Positions 1 to 8,465 of a DNA stretch of 50,277 nucleotides are shown here, in pieces. Position 1 is the stretch's first letter. The number at the start of each line of letters is the position of its first letter. The DNA lies in NCBI GenBank assembly GCA_021821085.1, contig JAKACV010000019.1, positions 1 through 50,277 of the forward strand, read 5' to 3'. This DNA is from Bacillota bacterium. Its GTDB lineage: Bacteria; Bacillota; Bacilli; Alicyclobacillales; SLC66. The notes under the pieces were generated by a model. The model saw only the letters and a list, made by a program, of their open reading frames with translations. It was not told the DNA's origin and did no database searches. The position numbers and the translations under genes were made by a program.

Positions 1-213
1 TGCGGACCCTTCGCCGCCATATACCTTCAGCGGTTCCCTTCTGGCGATCCGTCCAATTGGCAAAACTATATTGGACAGACATTTGACGCCCGTTACGTCA
101 AGGGGTTCCGACAGGGATTCCTGCTTATCCTGCCGGAAATCTACGCGGCTGGCGAAACACACTATTTCCGTGGGGTGTATGATAGCGTCATGGCGCATGC
201 CGCTGTATATTAA
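1..213 (+). CDS. C-terminal fragment of an unrecognised protein (cut by window edge)
   Basis: Frame 1 is open from the first base to a TAA at 211-213 and encodes about 70 residues ending in MAHAAVY. The start lies outside the window. Composition (aromatic-rich, balanced charges) looks like real coding sequence, but I recognise no family and see no motif. It is followed by about 210 bases without a gene. Confidence 0.4.
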   Translation, partial: CGPFAAIYLQRFPSGDPSNWQNYIGQTFDARYVKGFRQGFLLILPEIYAAGETHYFRGVYDSVMAHAAVY

Positions 214-427
214 GGTTGCGGTCTCACGATCAGGATGATGTGGACTGCCTGAATCGTACGCTGGCCTACTGGCCTGCAGGGGACCGACGGACCTGAATTG
301 CGCTGCGAATCTATCAAAACAATAGAATCTCCCCCCGGTGACAGAGGGTATGGAGAGGAAACCATCAGGTTTGATTATCTGAAAAAGTAAAATAATGTTT
401 TTATTTGTCTTCGCTGTTGTGCCATCA

Positions 428-1558
428 TCACACTGATCGTTTCGACTGGCTGGCTGAATCGACGCCAGCCAGATGGCGGGGATTGGGAATATACGTGCAG
501 AATGGATCGCTCTCCATGTAGTCGTCTGTCAGCGCATGCGCACGGGCGCGGGAGCCTGCGCAGACGCGGTTAAACTCACAGTGCCCGCACTTGCCGCGCA
601 ATTTGTCCGGATTTCGGAGATTCTGCAAAACGGGAGAATCGCGGTAGATTTCCGCCAAAGGTTGTTGGCGCAGGTTCCCGACCGCCAGAGGCAGAAATCC
701 GCTGGGAAACACCTCTCCCACATGCGAGACAAAGAGAAATCCGTTTCCATCCCAGACAGGTCGCATACTGCGCGACATATCCCGCATTTCGCCGCGTCCC
801 GCAACGCCTGCGCCCATGGCTTCGGCCGTGCTCGTATCCAAAGCTGCATGTTGCATTCTGACCCTCCGGTACTGCGGTCCCTCCGTTGTTTTGATGTCAA
901 ACGCAACATTTCCACTCAACTGGTATAGCCACTCCAGCACCTTTTCATGACCTTCCGGCGATAACATGTCCTGTAAGCGCGCCCACCCAGTGGGAATGAG
1001 AAAAAAGACGCTCCACAGAACTGTCTCAAGCCGCCCCACCAGTTCGGCGATCGCCGGCAAATCTTCCACATTGTGCTGACTGACTGTGGTGTTGATCTGC
1101 AAAGGAATGTGCAGTTGCTTGAGATAGCTGATCTTCTCCATGGTCAGGTCAAACGTTCCCCGAATCCCGCGAAACCGATCGTGAATTTCCGGAGTGGAAC
1201 CGTCAATACTGAACGCCCAGCGTGCAAGCCCCGCTTCTTTCAGGGCCTTCATTCGTTTAAACGTCACCTTCGGGGTGGCGCTTGGCGTGATGGAGACAGG
1301 CAACCCTTGGCGGCTGGAGTAGGAAACGATATCCACCAAATCAGCGCGTTCCATGGGATCGCCGCCGGTGAGCACAAAGAGCGGGCGATCCATCTCCACG
1401 AGCTGATCGATCAGACCATACGCTTCCGCAGTGGTCAACTCATCGGGATTGCGATGCTTGATCGCCTCTGCGCGGCAATGGCGACAGGCAAGCTGACAGG
1501 CGCGGGTGGTCTCCCAGATAACAATAAAAGGATTTTGCGCAAAGTCGTTTGATGGCAT
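428..1558 (-). CDS. Radical SAM/SPASM domain protein (NirJ/AhbD-like)
   Basis: A 376-residue radical SAM enzyme. The SAM-cluster motif C21-x3-C25-x2-C28 sits in the first 30 residues, followed by a GGDP motif near residue 65. The C-terminus has a SPASM-like cysteine set (CGHC, VCAG, and a late FC) expected to hold an auxiliary Fe-S cluster. The layout resembles the TIGR04053-type family and the haem-modifying NirJ/AhbC/AhbD enzymes; the substrate cannot be read from sequence. The ATG at 1558 has a G-rich ribosome binding site. A TGTGA-N6-TCACG site lies 63-80 bases upstream, so control by a Crp/Fnr-family regulator is likely. It forms a minus-strand group with two small genes upstream and sits near a copper nitrite reductase gene, so a link to nitrogen-oxide or haem metabolism is an inference. 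Confidence 0.85.
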   Translation of the reverse strand: MPSNDFAQNPFIVIWETTRACQLACRHCRAEAIKHRNPDELTTAEAYGLIDQLVEMDRPLFVLTGGDPMERADLVDIVSYSSRQGLPVSITPSATPKVTFKRMKALKEAGLARWAFSIDGSTPEIHDRFRGIRGTFDLTMEKISYLKQLHIPLQINTTVSQHNVEDLPAIAELVGRLETVLWSVFFLIPTGWARLQDMLSPEGHEKVLEWLYQLSGNVAFDIKTTEGPQYRRVRMQHAALDTSTAEAMGAGVAGRGEMRDMSRSMRPVWDGNGFLFVSHVGEVFPSGFLPLAVGNLRQQPLAEIYRDSPVLQNLRNPDKLRGKCGHCEFNRVCAGSRARAHALTDDYMESDPFCTYIPNPRHLAGVDSASQSKRSV

Positions 1559-1620
1559 GATAAAACCCCCCCGTCATTTTTCGTCTTCTGACTCATTATG
1601 ACCGCTACTCCGGGGAAGCA

Positions 1621-1638
1621 TTGTGATTCTTGTCACGA
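1621..1638. promoter_or_regulatory. Putative Crp/Fnr-family operator upstream of the radical SAM gene
   Basis: The sequence TTGTGATTCTTGTCACGA contains TGTGA-N6-TCACG, one base from the TGTGA-N6-TCACA operator known for Bacillus Fnr. It matches the site at 2522-2539 in 14 of 18 positions. It lies 63 bases before the start of the minus-strand radical SAM gene. Confidence 0.5.
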
Positions 1639-1708
1639 GTTCTACCTGTTTCGCTAAAAAGGATCATGCGTCGTGCATAACCCGAATTGGAACCGGTGAT
1701 ATTATCCG

Positions 1709-2089
1709 TTAGTGTACGAGCGATGGGTTTTCGTGCAGCCCATATGCCAAGATTATGCTGACACGCAGATGTCGGTCACTGGAGAGGGAAAATCGATGCC
1801 CGATTTTGACGCAATCATTCGGTTGATTCGGTAAATTTCGGGTAACTCGATGGATCTGAAAACGGTTAAATCTCATCTTTGACGTGGCGCGTGATCTCAA
1901 AGCCATGGTCTGTACCCGTCTCATCGATCCTTCAAGCAAATTAAACCTGTTCCACGTGTGATCCAGCACGCAGGACAGGGCGTCCTTCAGTGGGAAGGCG
2001 AAGCAGACCGCCCCATAGTCCTGTTCTTCAAGCGCAAAATTATGGTCCGTTTCATTCTCGTACAAAACCATTTGGATATTGTCCGCCAT
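1709..2089 (-). pseudogene. Small hypothetical gene, probable frameshift near its middle
   Basis: The ATG at 2089 has a ribosome binding site (GAAGGCGG). The first ~57 residues, ending LLEGS, look like normal protein. The remainder of the open frame is unusually rich in Arg, Ser and His. In the neighbouring frame, from about position 1925, a natural-looking acidic tail reads DETGTDHGFEITRHVKDEI and stops at TAA near 1867. The simplest reading is a one-base indel around 1925-1930. No family is recognised. It sits downstream of another small gene (2137-2436), possibly in one transcript. Confidence 0.4.
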
Positions 2090-2136
2090 GAACACCGCCT
2101 TCATACCAGCGCTGCGCACCGCAATCCAGCTTATAT

Positions 2137-2436
2137 TTATTTGGAAACGACAGGCGCCGACTGTCCCAAGGTTGTCAGAGCCTCACTGACAACAGTGACG
2201 ACAACTCTTCTCGCCTCTGCGCTCCCTTTGCAATTTGTTGAGATTGATTGCACGGAATCCTCGGCCCATACATACGGATTGTCGCCGTAAAAACCGCTGA
2301 TGCAGTTGCGGATCATGCCGTCGTTCTCGCGCTCTGAAAATGCTGCTCCCGCAGCGTGAACCGCCTCTTCAAATCCGTCTACCTCGTGATCGGGTAACTG
2401 TTCTAACCATTCCTTAAACTGACTCCCACTTAGCAT
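2137..2436 (-). CDS. Hypothetical protein, about 99 aa
   Basis: Small soluble protein, start ATG at 2436 with a GGGGGT ribosome binding site; an in-frame ATG at 2448 is the alternative. It is acidic with no membrane segment or signal peptide and two scattered cysteines. I recognise no family. It is transcribed away from the nitrite reductase gene, and the Fnr-like site at 2522-2539 lies in the shared divergent intergenic region. Confidence 0.5.
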   Translation of the reverse strand: MLSGSQFKEWLEQLPDHEVDGFEEAVHAAGAAFSERENDGMIRNCISGFYGDNPYVWAEDSVQSISTNCKGSAEARRVVVTVVSEALTTLGQSAPVVSK

Positions 2437-2521
2437 GTAAACCCCCATTCTTTGTATCCTGAAGGCGCAGATGACGGCCCGTCCGGTTCCACCAACCCGA
2501 ACTCATACGTTAGCACTGATA

Positions 2522-2539
2522 TTGTGATCATTGTCATAA
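2522..2539. promoter_or_regulatory. Putative Crp/Fnr-family operator in the divergent nirK promoter region
   Basis: TTGTGATCATTGTCATAA holds TGTGA-N6-TCATA, closely matching the site at 1621-1638. It lies 60-77 bases before the nirK-like start codon and about 86 bases before the divergent small gene. Its right half overlaps a possible -10 (CATAAT, 2535-2540); if that hexamer is used the site would repress, otherwise an activator position is equally possible. Confidence 0.5.
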
Positions 2540-2598
2540 TGTTTGTCTGGGAGCCAGCTAAAATGGTTCTGAGACAGACGAGAGGGGATTGATTTTCT

Positions 2599-3621
2599 AT
2601 GCGCTCGGCTCATCGTTTTGCTCTTCGGAGGCTGCTTCCCGGCGTTCTGGTTTTGTTTGCGGTCGCACTTTCCGGGTGTGGAACAAACTCTGCGGCCGCC
2701 GGCAAAGAAGGACAGGCGACGCCGTCGCAAAACGGAGGACCAGTTCACGCCGCAGGCAACTCAGACGGAATGGCTTCTGGAGCGGGCGCCGCCCGAATGA
2801 TCAGTCAAAAACCGCATCCGATGCAAATCGTTCGACATGGCAGTGACGTCTCCATACAAATGTATACCGAAGAGACGAAAGTGGATGTGGCGCCGGGTGT
2901 GCCGTTTCACGCCTGGACATTTGACGGCGTCGTTCCGGGGCCTGTCATTCTGCTCAAACAGGGTGATCATGTGGCCCTGACTCTGCACAATCTGGATCCG
3001 CTGATGGCGCACAGCATCGATCTGCACGCCGCCCTTGTGGCGCCGAACCGCAATTTTATCGATGTGCCAACGGGGCAGTCGCGAACGATCCGCTTCGTCG
3101 CCTCAGTGCCAGGGGTGTTCCTTTATCACTGCGAGAGTGAACCGATGCTTCAGCACATCGCCATGGGTATGTACGGCGCAGTGATTGTCACGTCGAAAAC
3201 GGCGGCCCCGCCTCAGGCGGTGATCGTCCAGAGTGAAATATACACGCCGCCGACCTATGCGAATATGCTGGATGGTCAACCGAGCTACGTTGTATTCAAC
3301 GGCGAGGTTGGGCAAATGTTGACCCATCCATTGCGCACGGCGGTCGGCAAACCGTTCACGATCGCTTTTGTAAATGCGGGGCCGAACGAATCATCCGCGT
3401 TTCATGTCGTGGGCAGCACCCTTCGCACAGTGGATCTGAGCGGCAATCCGGCTGATGCGCTGCATGATGTGCAAACGGTTGACGTACCCCCTGGAGACGG
3501 GATTCTCGTGACGCTTCAGTTTTCGCAGTCTGGCGTCTATCCCTTTGTTTCGCACGACATGCGTCAGTTCGCTCGGGGAGCGGTGGGGCGTATCGTGGTT
3601 GCGAGTGACAACGGAAAATGA
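2599..3621 (+). CDS. nirK: Copper nitrite reductase-like lipoprotein (NirK, AniA-type)
   Basis: Two-cupredoxin-domain multicopper protein of 340 residues. It is predicted to reduce nitrite to nitric oxide on the outer face of the membrane. A lipobox (LSGC, Cys27) follows a hydrophobic signal, so it should be lipid-anchored. All expected copper ligands are visible: type 1 His138, Cys178, His186, Met191; type 2 His143, His177, His319. The catalytic Asp141 and His269 are also present. The motifs YHC, HIAMGMYG, YVVFNG and SAFHVVG resemble class II NirK proteins such as Neisseria AniA. The start has a GAGGGG ribosome binding site. The downstream sulfocyanin gene begins only 29 bases after the stop, suggesting an electron donor/acceptor pair. 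A Fnr-like site lies upstream. A related multicopper oxidase activity cannot be excluded from sequence alone. Confidence 0.85.
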   Translation: MRSAHRFALRRLLPGVLVLFAVALSGCGTNSAAAGKEGQATPSQNGGPVHAAGNSDGMASGAGAARMISQKPHPMQIVRHGSDVSIQMYTEETKVDVAPGVPFHAWTFDGVVPGPVILLKQGDHVALTLHNLDPLMAHSIDLHAALVAPNRNFIDVPTGQSRTIRFVASVPGVFLYHCESEPMLQHIAMGMYGAVIVTSKTAAPPQAVIVQSEIYTPPTYANMLDGQPSYVVFNGEVGQMLTHPLRTAVGKPFTIAFVNAGPNESSAFHVVGSTLRTVDLSGNPADALHDVQTVDVPPGDGILVTLQFSQSGVYPFVSHDMRQFARGAVGRIVVASDNGK

Positions 3622-3650
3622 AACACGATCAGATGGGGGAGGAATTTGCA

Positions 3651-4292
3651 ATGATATGGTCAGGAGTTGCGTTTCAGAAGCGGAACAGGCCATGCGGCCA
3701 CGGCGGTTGTCAGCGCGGGAACTGGCTGGAGAGACTGTCCGCACTCGTGTACGCGCGGCGCATGCGCAGCGTGCTGCTTTTCGGTCTCGCCCCGTTTGTG
3801 CTCACCGGTTGTGGAACGGCGGCCGCTACGGCGCCGAGTCAGCCAGCGCAGAGCGATCTGGGGCGGTTTTTGGTCAGCCAACCCGCGAACAAAACGGCAG
3901 TCCTCAAACTGGCGGCGGCGGATGGCAACGCGAATGGCGGGTACAACTTCGACGGCTATGCAAATGGTCAACTCGTCTTCACTGTACCAGTTGGATGGAC
4001 AGTCCAGGCGCAATTATCAAATTCAGGACTGATGCCGCACAGTGCCGTCATCATCAGCCAGCAGGCGCAGCAATCGAACAATGTCTCGATTCCCGCCTTC
4101 CCAGGGGCAGAGACGCTGCAGCCAGCTCAGGGGATCAGTATGGGCGCGGTAGCGCATTTCTCATTTAAGGCGTCGAAGTCTGGAGTATATGCCATCGCGT
4201 GTGGAGTGTCAGGGCATGACGCGGACGGCATGTGGGACACACTGGTGGTATCCGCCGCGGCGAAGGCGCCGACGGTGACGGTGAAGCCGTAG
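3651..4292 (+). CDS. Sulfocyanin-type blue copper lipoprotein
   Basis: Predicted mononuclear cupredoxin of about 213 residues. The start ATG at 3651 is chosen for its GGGGAGG ribosome binding site. A lipobox LTGC (Cys54) follows a hydrophobic stretch preceded by RRMR, giving an unusually long N-terminal leader; ATG 3762 would give a more ordinary signal peptide but has no ribosome binding site. The core motif NFDGYANGQ near residue 99 is typical of sulfocyanins. Type 1 copper ligands His130, Cys184, His189 and Met194 are all present. It follows the nirK-like gene closely and likely passes electrons to it, as azurin and pseudoazurin do for other NirK enzymes; that role is inferred. A paralogue without the ligands lies at 25577. 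Confidence 0.85.
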   Translation: MIWSGVAFQKRNRPCGHGGCQRGNWLERLSALVYARRMRSVLLFGLAPFVLTGCGTAAATAPSQPAQSDLGRFLVSQPANKTAVLKLAAADGNANGGYNFDGYANGQLVFTVPVGWTVQAQLSNSGLMPHSAVIISQQAQQSNNVSIPAFPGAETLQPAQGISMGAVAHFSFKASKSGVYAIACGVSGHDADGMWDTLVVSAAAKAPTVTVKP

Positions 4293-4446
4293 GCCTAGGC
4301 GCCGAATCAAGGCCGCAGCCGCTGAAGACCTCTCCGGGTGATCGTTGTTTCGCCAATTGTGCCACTTGCTCCCCACTTTGACCGCCCATACTTTCGAGTC
4401 TTTATAAGTATGTCGTAAAATGTGCCGACGCAGAGGGGGAACGACA

Positions 4447-4506
4447 ATGAAGGACGGAATATGGGATCTGGAAGGCGAAGTGGGGGAGGAAGATACCGAT
4501 GAATGA
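4447..4506 (+). CDS. Possible 19-aa leader peptide
   Basis: A short frame (ATG 4447, TGA 4504-4506) has a good ribosome binding site (GAGGGGGA) and ends overlapping the start of the next gene at 4499. It may serve translational coupling. The product is acidic, with no recognised similarity. Confidence 0.3.
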   Translation: MKDGIWDLEGEVGEEDTDE

Positions 4507-4798
4507 TCTACACAAACAGGTTGAGAGGTTGGTGGAGTTGGACGAGAAGGCAATCCACAACACCTCAATCCTGACGCAACGCGAGTGGGATGAGTTAATG
4601 CACCTGTCTAATCATCCCACCACAATGTCGAGCCGGTATGGCCGCGCCTACCTCGCGGAGTGCGAGGCACATGAGCGGACGCAGAAGCAACTAGAGAACG
4701 CTGTCATGGTGCTCAGAGATCTGGCGTGTCCGCCTCGAACGACGCGAATCCTGAAGGGGTGGGAGCATGAGGGCAAGGAACTGGTCGGTGAATCTTGA
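4499..4798 (+). CDS. Hypothetical protein, 99 aa
   Basis: Small, soluble, highly charged, mostly helical protein with no signal or membrane segment. The start has a strong GGGGGAGGAAG ribosome binding site. It overlaps the next gene by 32 bases. I recognise no family; the charge pattern is like many small phage-derived or accessory proteins. Confidence 0.5.
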   Translation: MNDLHKQVERLVELDEKAIHNTSILTQREWDELMHLSNHPTTMSSRYGRAYLAECEAHERTQKQLENAVMVLRDLACPPRTTRILKGWEHEGKELVGES

Positions 4799-5039
4799 AA
4801 CGGAAGAGTATGCGGCGGACAGGACCCGGATCGTCTCAGATGCCTGTGAGGCGATTGCGGACACTGTTGAAGGGTATTATGTCAATATCGCGGGTGCCCC
4901 TGATCATGGGCACCCCGACGCCTATTTGGTTCCCATTTTGCGGGAACGGTTTGAATCTGCAGTAGACATCCGCTACGTTGATCAGTGTGGCTGCGGCGGG
5001 CATGTCTATCGCATCACGAAAATAGCCGGGCCTTCATGA
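4767..5039 (+). CDS. Hypothetical protein, 90 aa, CGCGG motif
   Basis: Small acidic protein with a cysteine/glycine motif (DQCGCGG) near residue 74 that could bind metal, though that is only a guess. The ATG at 4767 has a GGGTGGGAG ribosome binding site. The stop overlaps the start of the following membrane protein gene as ATGA, so the two are probably translationally coupled. No family is recognised. Confidence 0.5.
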   Translation: MRARNWSVNLETEEYAADRTRIVSDACEAIADTVEGYYVNIAGAPDHGHPDAYLVPILRERFESAVDIRYVDQCGCGGHVYRITKIAGPS

Positions 5040-6128
5040 AACAGGCCCGGCTATTTATTGTGCTGGACATGGTTCACTTTGTCATTGGGGTGACTTTGGG
5101 CGGAACGATGGCGGTTGACACGTCGCTGTGGGGAACGCTCATTCCTGTCCACGCGGAATTAAATCCGTTTGGCTGGCTGACCATTCTCATCTATGGCATG
5201 ACGTATGCCGTACTGGCCTCTTTTGGGCGCTTTCGTCCGCTGTCGGCGGCTGCCGGGTGGACGCACCTGCTCTGCGCTGAAATCGGCGTGGCGGCGATCG
5301 CGCTCGGCGCAGGGTTTTCTCTGAACGTGCTGGTGGAAGCGGGTTGGGTCTTCCAGGCATTAGCCCCGCTGCTGTTTCTGCGCAACATCATGTGGATCGT
5401 CCGCTCTCGGCAGTCAGTCGCCGAGCGTTCCACCGGGGCGGACAGCGAGTCGGCGCAGGATGGATCGAGCGCTTCCGGGTTGCTGACGCCGGCTGTCTAT
5501 GCGGAATCCACCGATCGCATCGCACAGCGCGGAACCAGTCTGGCGTTGCTGTGCTGGATAATCGCGGCGGTGTGGATGGCGGCGGATGTTCTCGCAACGG
5601 CGGGAGCCGACGCGGCCAATCTGCCCATGGGTGCGGCGATTGCCGCCGTTGCGCCCGATCCAGGCAGTGCGGCGGGGCGTTTGGGGTTTGCTCTGATTGG
5701 CGCCGCGCTCATCTGGATTGCCATTCTTTATGTCTGGCAGATGCGCCGTGACTGGTTTAAGCGGCTCGGCGTCACCTCTGGCGTGGCTTGCCAGTTGGTG
5801 TTTCGCGCTGGCGCTGGGAGTGCGGCTCGTATGGGGAGCCGATCCGCTGTCGCTCGTTTCACTGCATCTGCTGTTTCTGGGCTGGATTACGACGCTCGTC
5901 TATGGCGTGGGCTATTCGCTGTTTCCCCGCGTGTTGCACCGCTATGTGCGCTCTGGTTGGGTTTCGCCCACACAAATGGCGGCGTCCATCAGCGGGGCTG
6001 TACTGATGCCGATCGGGTTCTCTTTGATGGCGCGCGGACTGGTCGCCGGATCGAATGTACTGGTTGTCGGCGAGGTGTTTGCCGGTCTCGGCGCACTCTC
6101 GTTCATCGTGATCTGGTCCGCTTCATAG
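5036..6128 (+). pseudogene. Frameshifted polytopic membrane protein, NnrS/CcoN-like
   Basis: The first part (ATG 5036, overlapping the upstream stop as ATGA) encodes several membrane segments with the pattern H-x-E-x-N-P-F-G-W-L. From about 5770 the hydrophobic, sensible protein moves to the +1 frame and continues to TAG at 6126-6128; there it shows a second repeat with HLLFLGWITTLVYG and YSLFPRVLHR. The original frame turns into Arg/Ala-rich nonsense and ends at 6142. Joined, the product would be about 363 residues with roughly 10 membrane segments. The repeated His and Gly-Trp pattern resembles haem-binding membrane proteins of the NnrS or cbb3 subunit I type, which would fit a nitrogen-oxide context; this is a weak assignment. 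A sequencing error rather than a true mutation is possible. Confidence 0.6.
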
Positions 6129-6310
6129 CCTCTCGGCATTGAAAGGGCTCTAAATACTCAAAAGCAGTAATTATTGAAGATTTTTACTGGGAAAAAGGTG
6201 CGGCCGCGATGACTGGTTGGTTTGCGTAACGAAGTGGGCATGACAAAGAAACCACGACGAGGATGTTTTTCGAAAAATCAGCGTGGTTGGTCTGTATTTC
6301 TTGCTTTGGT

Positions 6311-7620
6311 CTAGGCCACCAGGAGCGTTGATGTCAGGTCGATCTCGATTTCCTGGTACCAAGCATCCAAGTGCTGGCACATCATGATTCCGAAAATCCG
6401 AATCAACCACATCTTGGTACTGCGGTGCCTCGCGGCTTCAAGCTTGTAGTCAAGCTTCTCTCGCTTGTTAGAACGCTCAACGGTGGTTCTATGTTTGTAG
6501 ACGTCGTTCCACTCGTCACTGTTGCGGGCAACAGGTGGAAACAAGCGAGGATTATCTTTGGTATAGGTGTAGACACACCGGCCGTAAGACGAGTCAGAAC
6601 AGGGTGAATCGCAGGTGCAGACACCGCTTTGCATGAGGGGACAACGATATTTACGTCTTGCTCTCGTATGGTCGTTCCCATCATTTTTCATGGCCAGCCC
6701 CTTTTGGCAAATGGGGACGCCCTCAGGGGAAACGGTGATGTCATCCTTGTACTTCTTGTTCCCGGTTTGGCGTTTGTTGAGGTCAATGAACGGGATGATG
6801 CCTTTGGATTCGAAATAGCGATAAATGGGCATCGCGTCATGAGCCGCATCGAGCAACACCCGTTTCCAACGCCAATCGGGATCATACTGCTCAAACTCCT
6901 TGATGCTGACGATGAGTGAAACGGAGTCATGGCGGGAAGCTCGTCCCAATCCAGGATAAAGTGGCAGGTCATAATGACTGTTCGACGCCGTGAGCATATA
7001 GAGGTGGTAGCCAAAGTAAAAGCAGTTGCGATGGCTGTCCCACCCGATGTTGCAATCCGGTTGTGAATAGAGGCGGTTACAGGTGCATGGATCAATGCCT
7101 CTCTCCCTACATTCGCAAACGCGCTTGCTACGAAGGAATGCAGCAGTTCGAACCGGGGTTCCGTCACCGGCGACAGAGAGCGCTGATATGTCACCAAGGA
7201 GCCCAAGTGACGCGGAAACCTGTACAAATTGCTCCTGAAACAAGGACATGAAGAGGTCGGTTGGCAATGGGTTGACACTGGATTTACGCAGTAAGATTCT
7301 GTTGACCAATCGTTCCACCTTTTTTGGTGTTGTGGTCGGTGCTTTTTCACCCTTCTTGCCTTTGATAGGCTTCTTATTACGTTTGGGCTTGAGCGCATTC
7401 GTGAGGTGGCGTCTGGGCATGGGCCAAAGGCGAGCGAAAAAGTCGTAGAAGGTGCCGACGCCAGGAGTGTCTCCGGGAAGAAAGCCACTGATGATGGCGT
7501 AAAGCGGAACGCGGCGTAACTCATCGACCCAGAGGTCAGTCGAATTGGAAAAAAGTTGCGTGGGCCCTGCCCAGTCGATGAAATGGGTGAACGATATTCC
7601 TTGATGTGGTATAATCAAAC
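6311..7620 (-). pseudogene. DDE transposase, 5'-truncated
   Basis: An open minus-strand frame encodes a DDE transposase of the IS4/IS1182-like group. Candidate catalytic residues are Asp in VAGDGTP, Asp in LLDAAHDA and Glu in TTVERSNKR. Cysteine-rich segments lie between the second Asp and the Glu. Convincing transposase sequence starts only around 7600. Upstream of that the frame runs antisense through the Rpn-family gene, so the true N-terminus is lost. I found no clear terminal inverted repeats. It is probably a dead insertion sequence remnant. Confidence 0.7.
7610..7615 (+). promoter_or_regulatory. Extended -10 promoter for the Rpn-family gene
   Basis: TGGTATAAT gives a consensus extended -10 (TG-n-TATAAT) 22 bases before the ATG at 7638. 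No good -35 is seen at 17-base spacing, which extended -10 promoters can tolerate. Confidence 0.45.
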
Positions 7621-7637
7621 TTGGATAGGTGATGACC

Positions 7638-8465
7638 ATGGAACTATTCAAGCCCAGTGTCGACTTCGTATTCAAACGCATTTTTGGCATCGAGGAAAAC
7701 AAGGACATCCTGCTCGATTTTCTCAATGCCGTCTTCGAGTCGGCCAATGAATCCGGTGTGACAGATATTGAAATTCTCAATCCATTTCTGGACAAAGCAG
7801 CGGTCTATGACAAGCAGTCCATCCTGGACATCAAGGCTCGGACAGCAAGTGGAACACTCATTAATATCGAGATTCAACTTTGGAACCAGCGAGACATTGA
7901 GAAGCGCACACTGTTCTATTGGTCGCGGATGTACGGAGGTCAGTTGATTGAAGGTGGACGGTATCGGGATCTTTGTCGTACTGTGACCATCAACATCTTA
8001 GGCTTTAACTATATTGACAATGACCGTTACCACAACACGTTTCACCTGCGGGAAGACCACACGGAACTCATCTTAACAAATGACATCGAAATCCACATGA
8101 TTGAACTGCAAAAACTGCGAGAAATCGCCGTGGGTCAACAACGGAAACTGGTGCGCTGGATGCTGTTTTTACTGGGACCAGCGCCAGAGAAAATGGAGGA
8201 ACTTGCCATGGAGGAACCGGCGATTAAGAAAGCATTGACCACGCTGGAATTCTTAAGCCAAGACCGTGAGGCGCGCGAATTGTACGAAGCACGCCAGAAA
8301 GCGATGAATGACTGGATATCCAGCATCGAAGGCGCACGAGAGGAAGGCAGAGCCGAGATTGTACGGCGCATGCTGAGTAAAGGAATGTCCATCGAAGAGG
8401 TGGCGGAACTCACGGAACTGAGTGTCGGGGAGATTGAACGACTACAACGGGACCAAACTCACTGA
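7638..8465 (+). CDS. Rpn-family recombination-promoting nuclease (PD-(D/E)XK)
   Basis: Complete protein of about 275 residues that begins with the typical MELFKPSVDFVFKRIFG of Rpn/TIGR01784 proteins. The nuclease motif is Asp64 in LDIKA and Glu78-x-Gln80 in NIEIQ. The C-terminal part is charged and helical and ends in a short helix-turn-helix-like segment (MSIEEVAELTELSVGE). Members are DNA endonucleases that promote RecA-independent recombination and are spread with mobile elements. ATG 7638 is preferred because AGGTGAT lies just upstream; GTG 7629 and ATG 7632 are alternatives. It lies between two broken transposases. Confidence 0.8.
   Translation: MELFKPSVDFVFKRIFGIEENKDILLDFLNAVFESANESGVTDIEILNPFLDKAAVYDKQSILDIKARTASGTLINIEIQLWNQRDIEKRTLFYWSRMYGGQLIEGGRYRDLCRTVTINILGFNYIDNDRYHNTFHLREDHTELILTNDIEIHMIELQKLREIAVGQQRKLVRWMLFLLGPAPEKMEELAMEEPAIKKALTTLEFLSQDREARELYEARQKAMNDWISSIEGAREEGRAEIVRRMLSKGMSIEEVAELTELSVGEIERLQRDQTH

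Noticed and set aside
473..1552. Plus-strand open frames across the radical SAM gene
   Set aside because: They are antisense shadows in GC-rich sequence, with Arg/His-rich products and no ribosome binding sites.
1709..2436. Small genes as RiPP precursors for the radical SAM/SPASM enzyme
   Set aside because: They lack a leader/core layout, Gly- or Cys-rich core and export genes; the enzyme resembles haem-type or other SPASM proteins as much as peptide maturases.
2599..3621. Loss of the catalytic second-domain His in the NirK-like protein
   Set aside because: A first alignment to the later His of GGHGD suggested loss, but counting back from the type 2 ligand shows the catalytic His corresponds to His269 (SAFHVVG), which is present.
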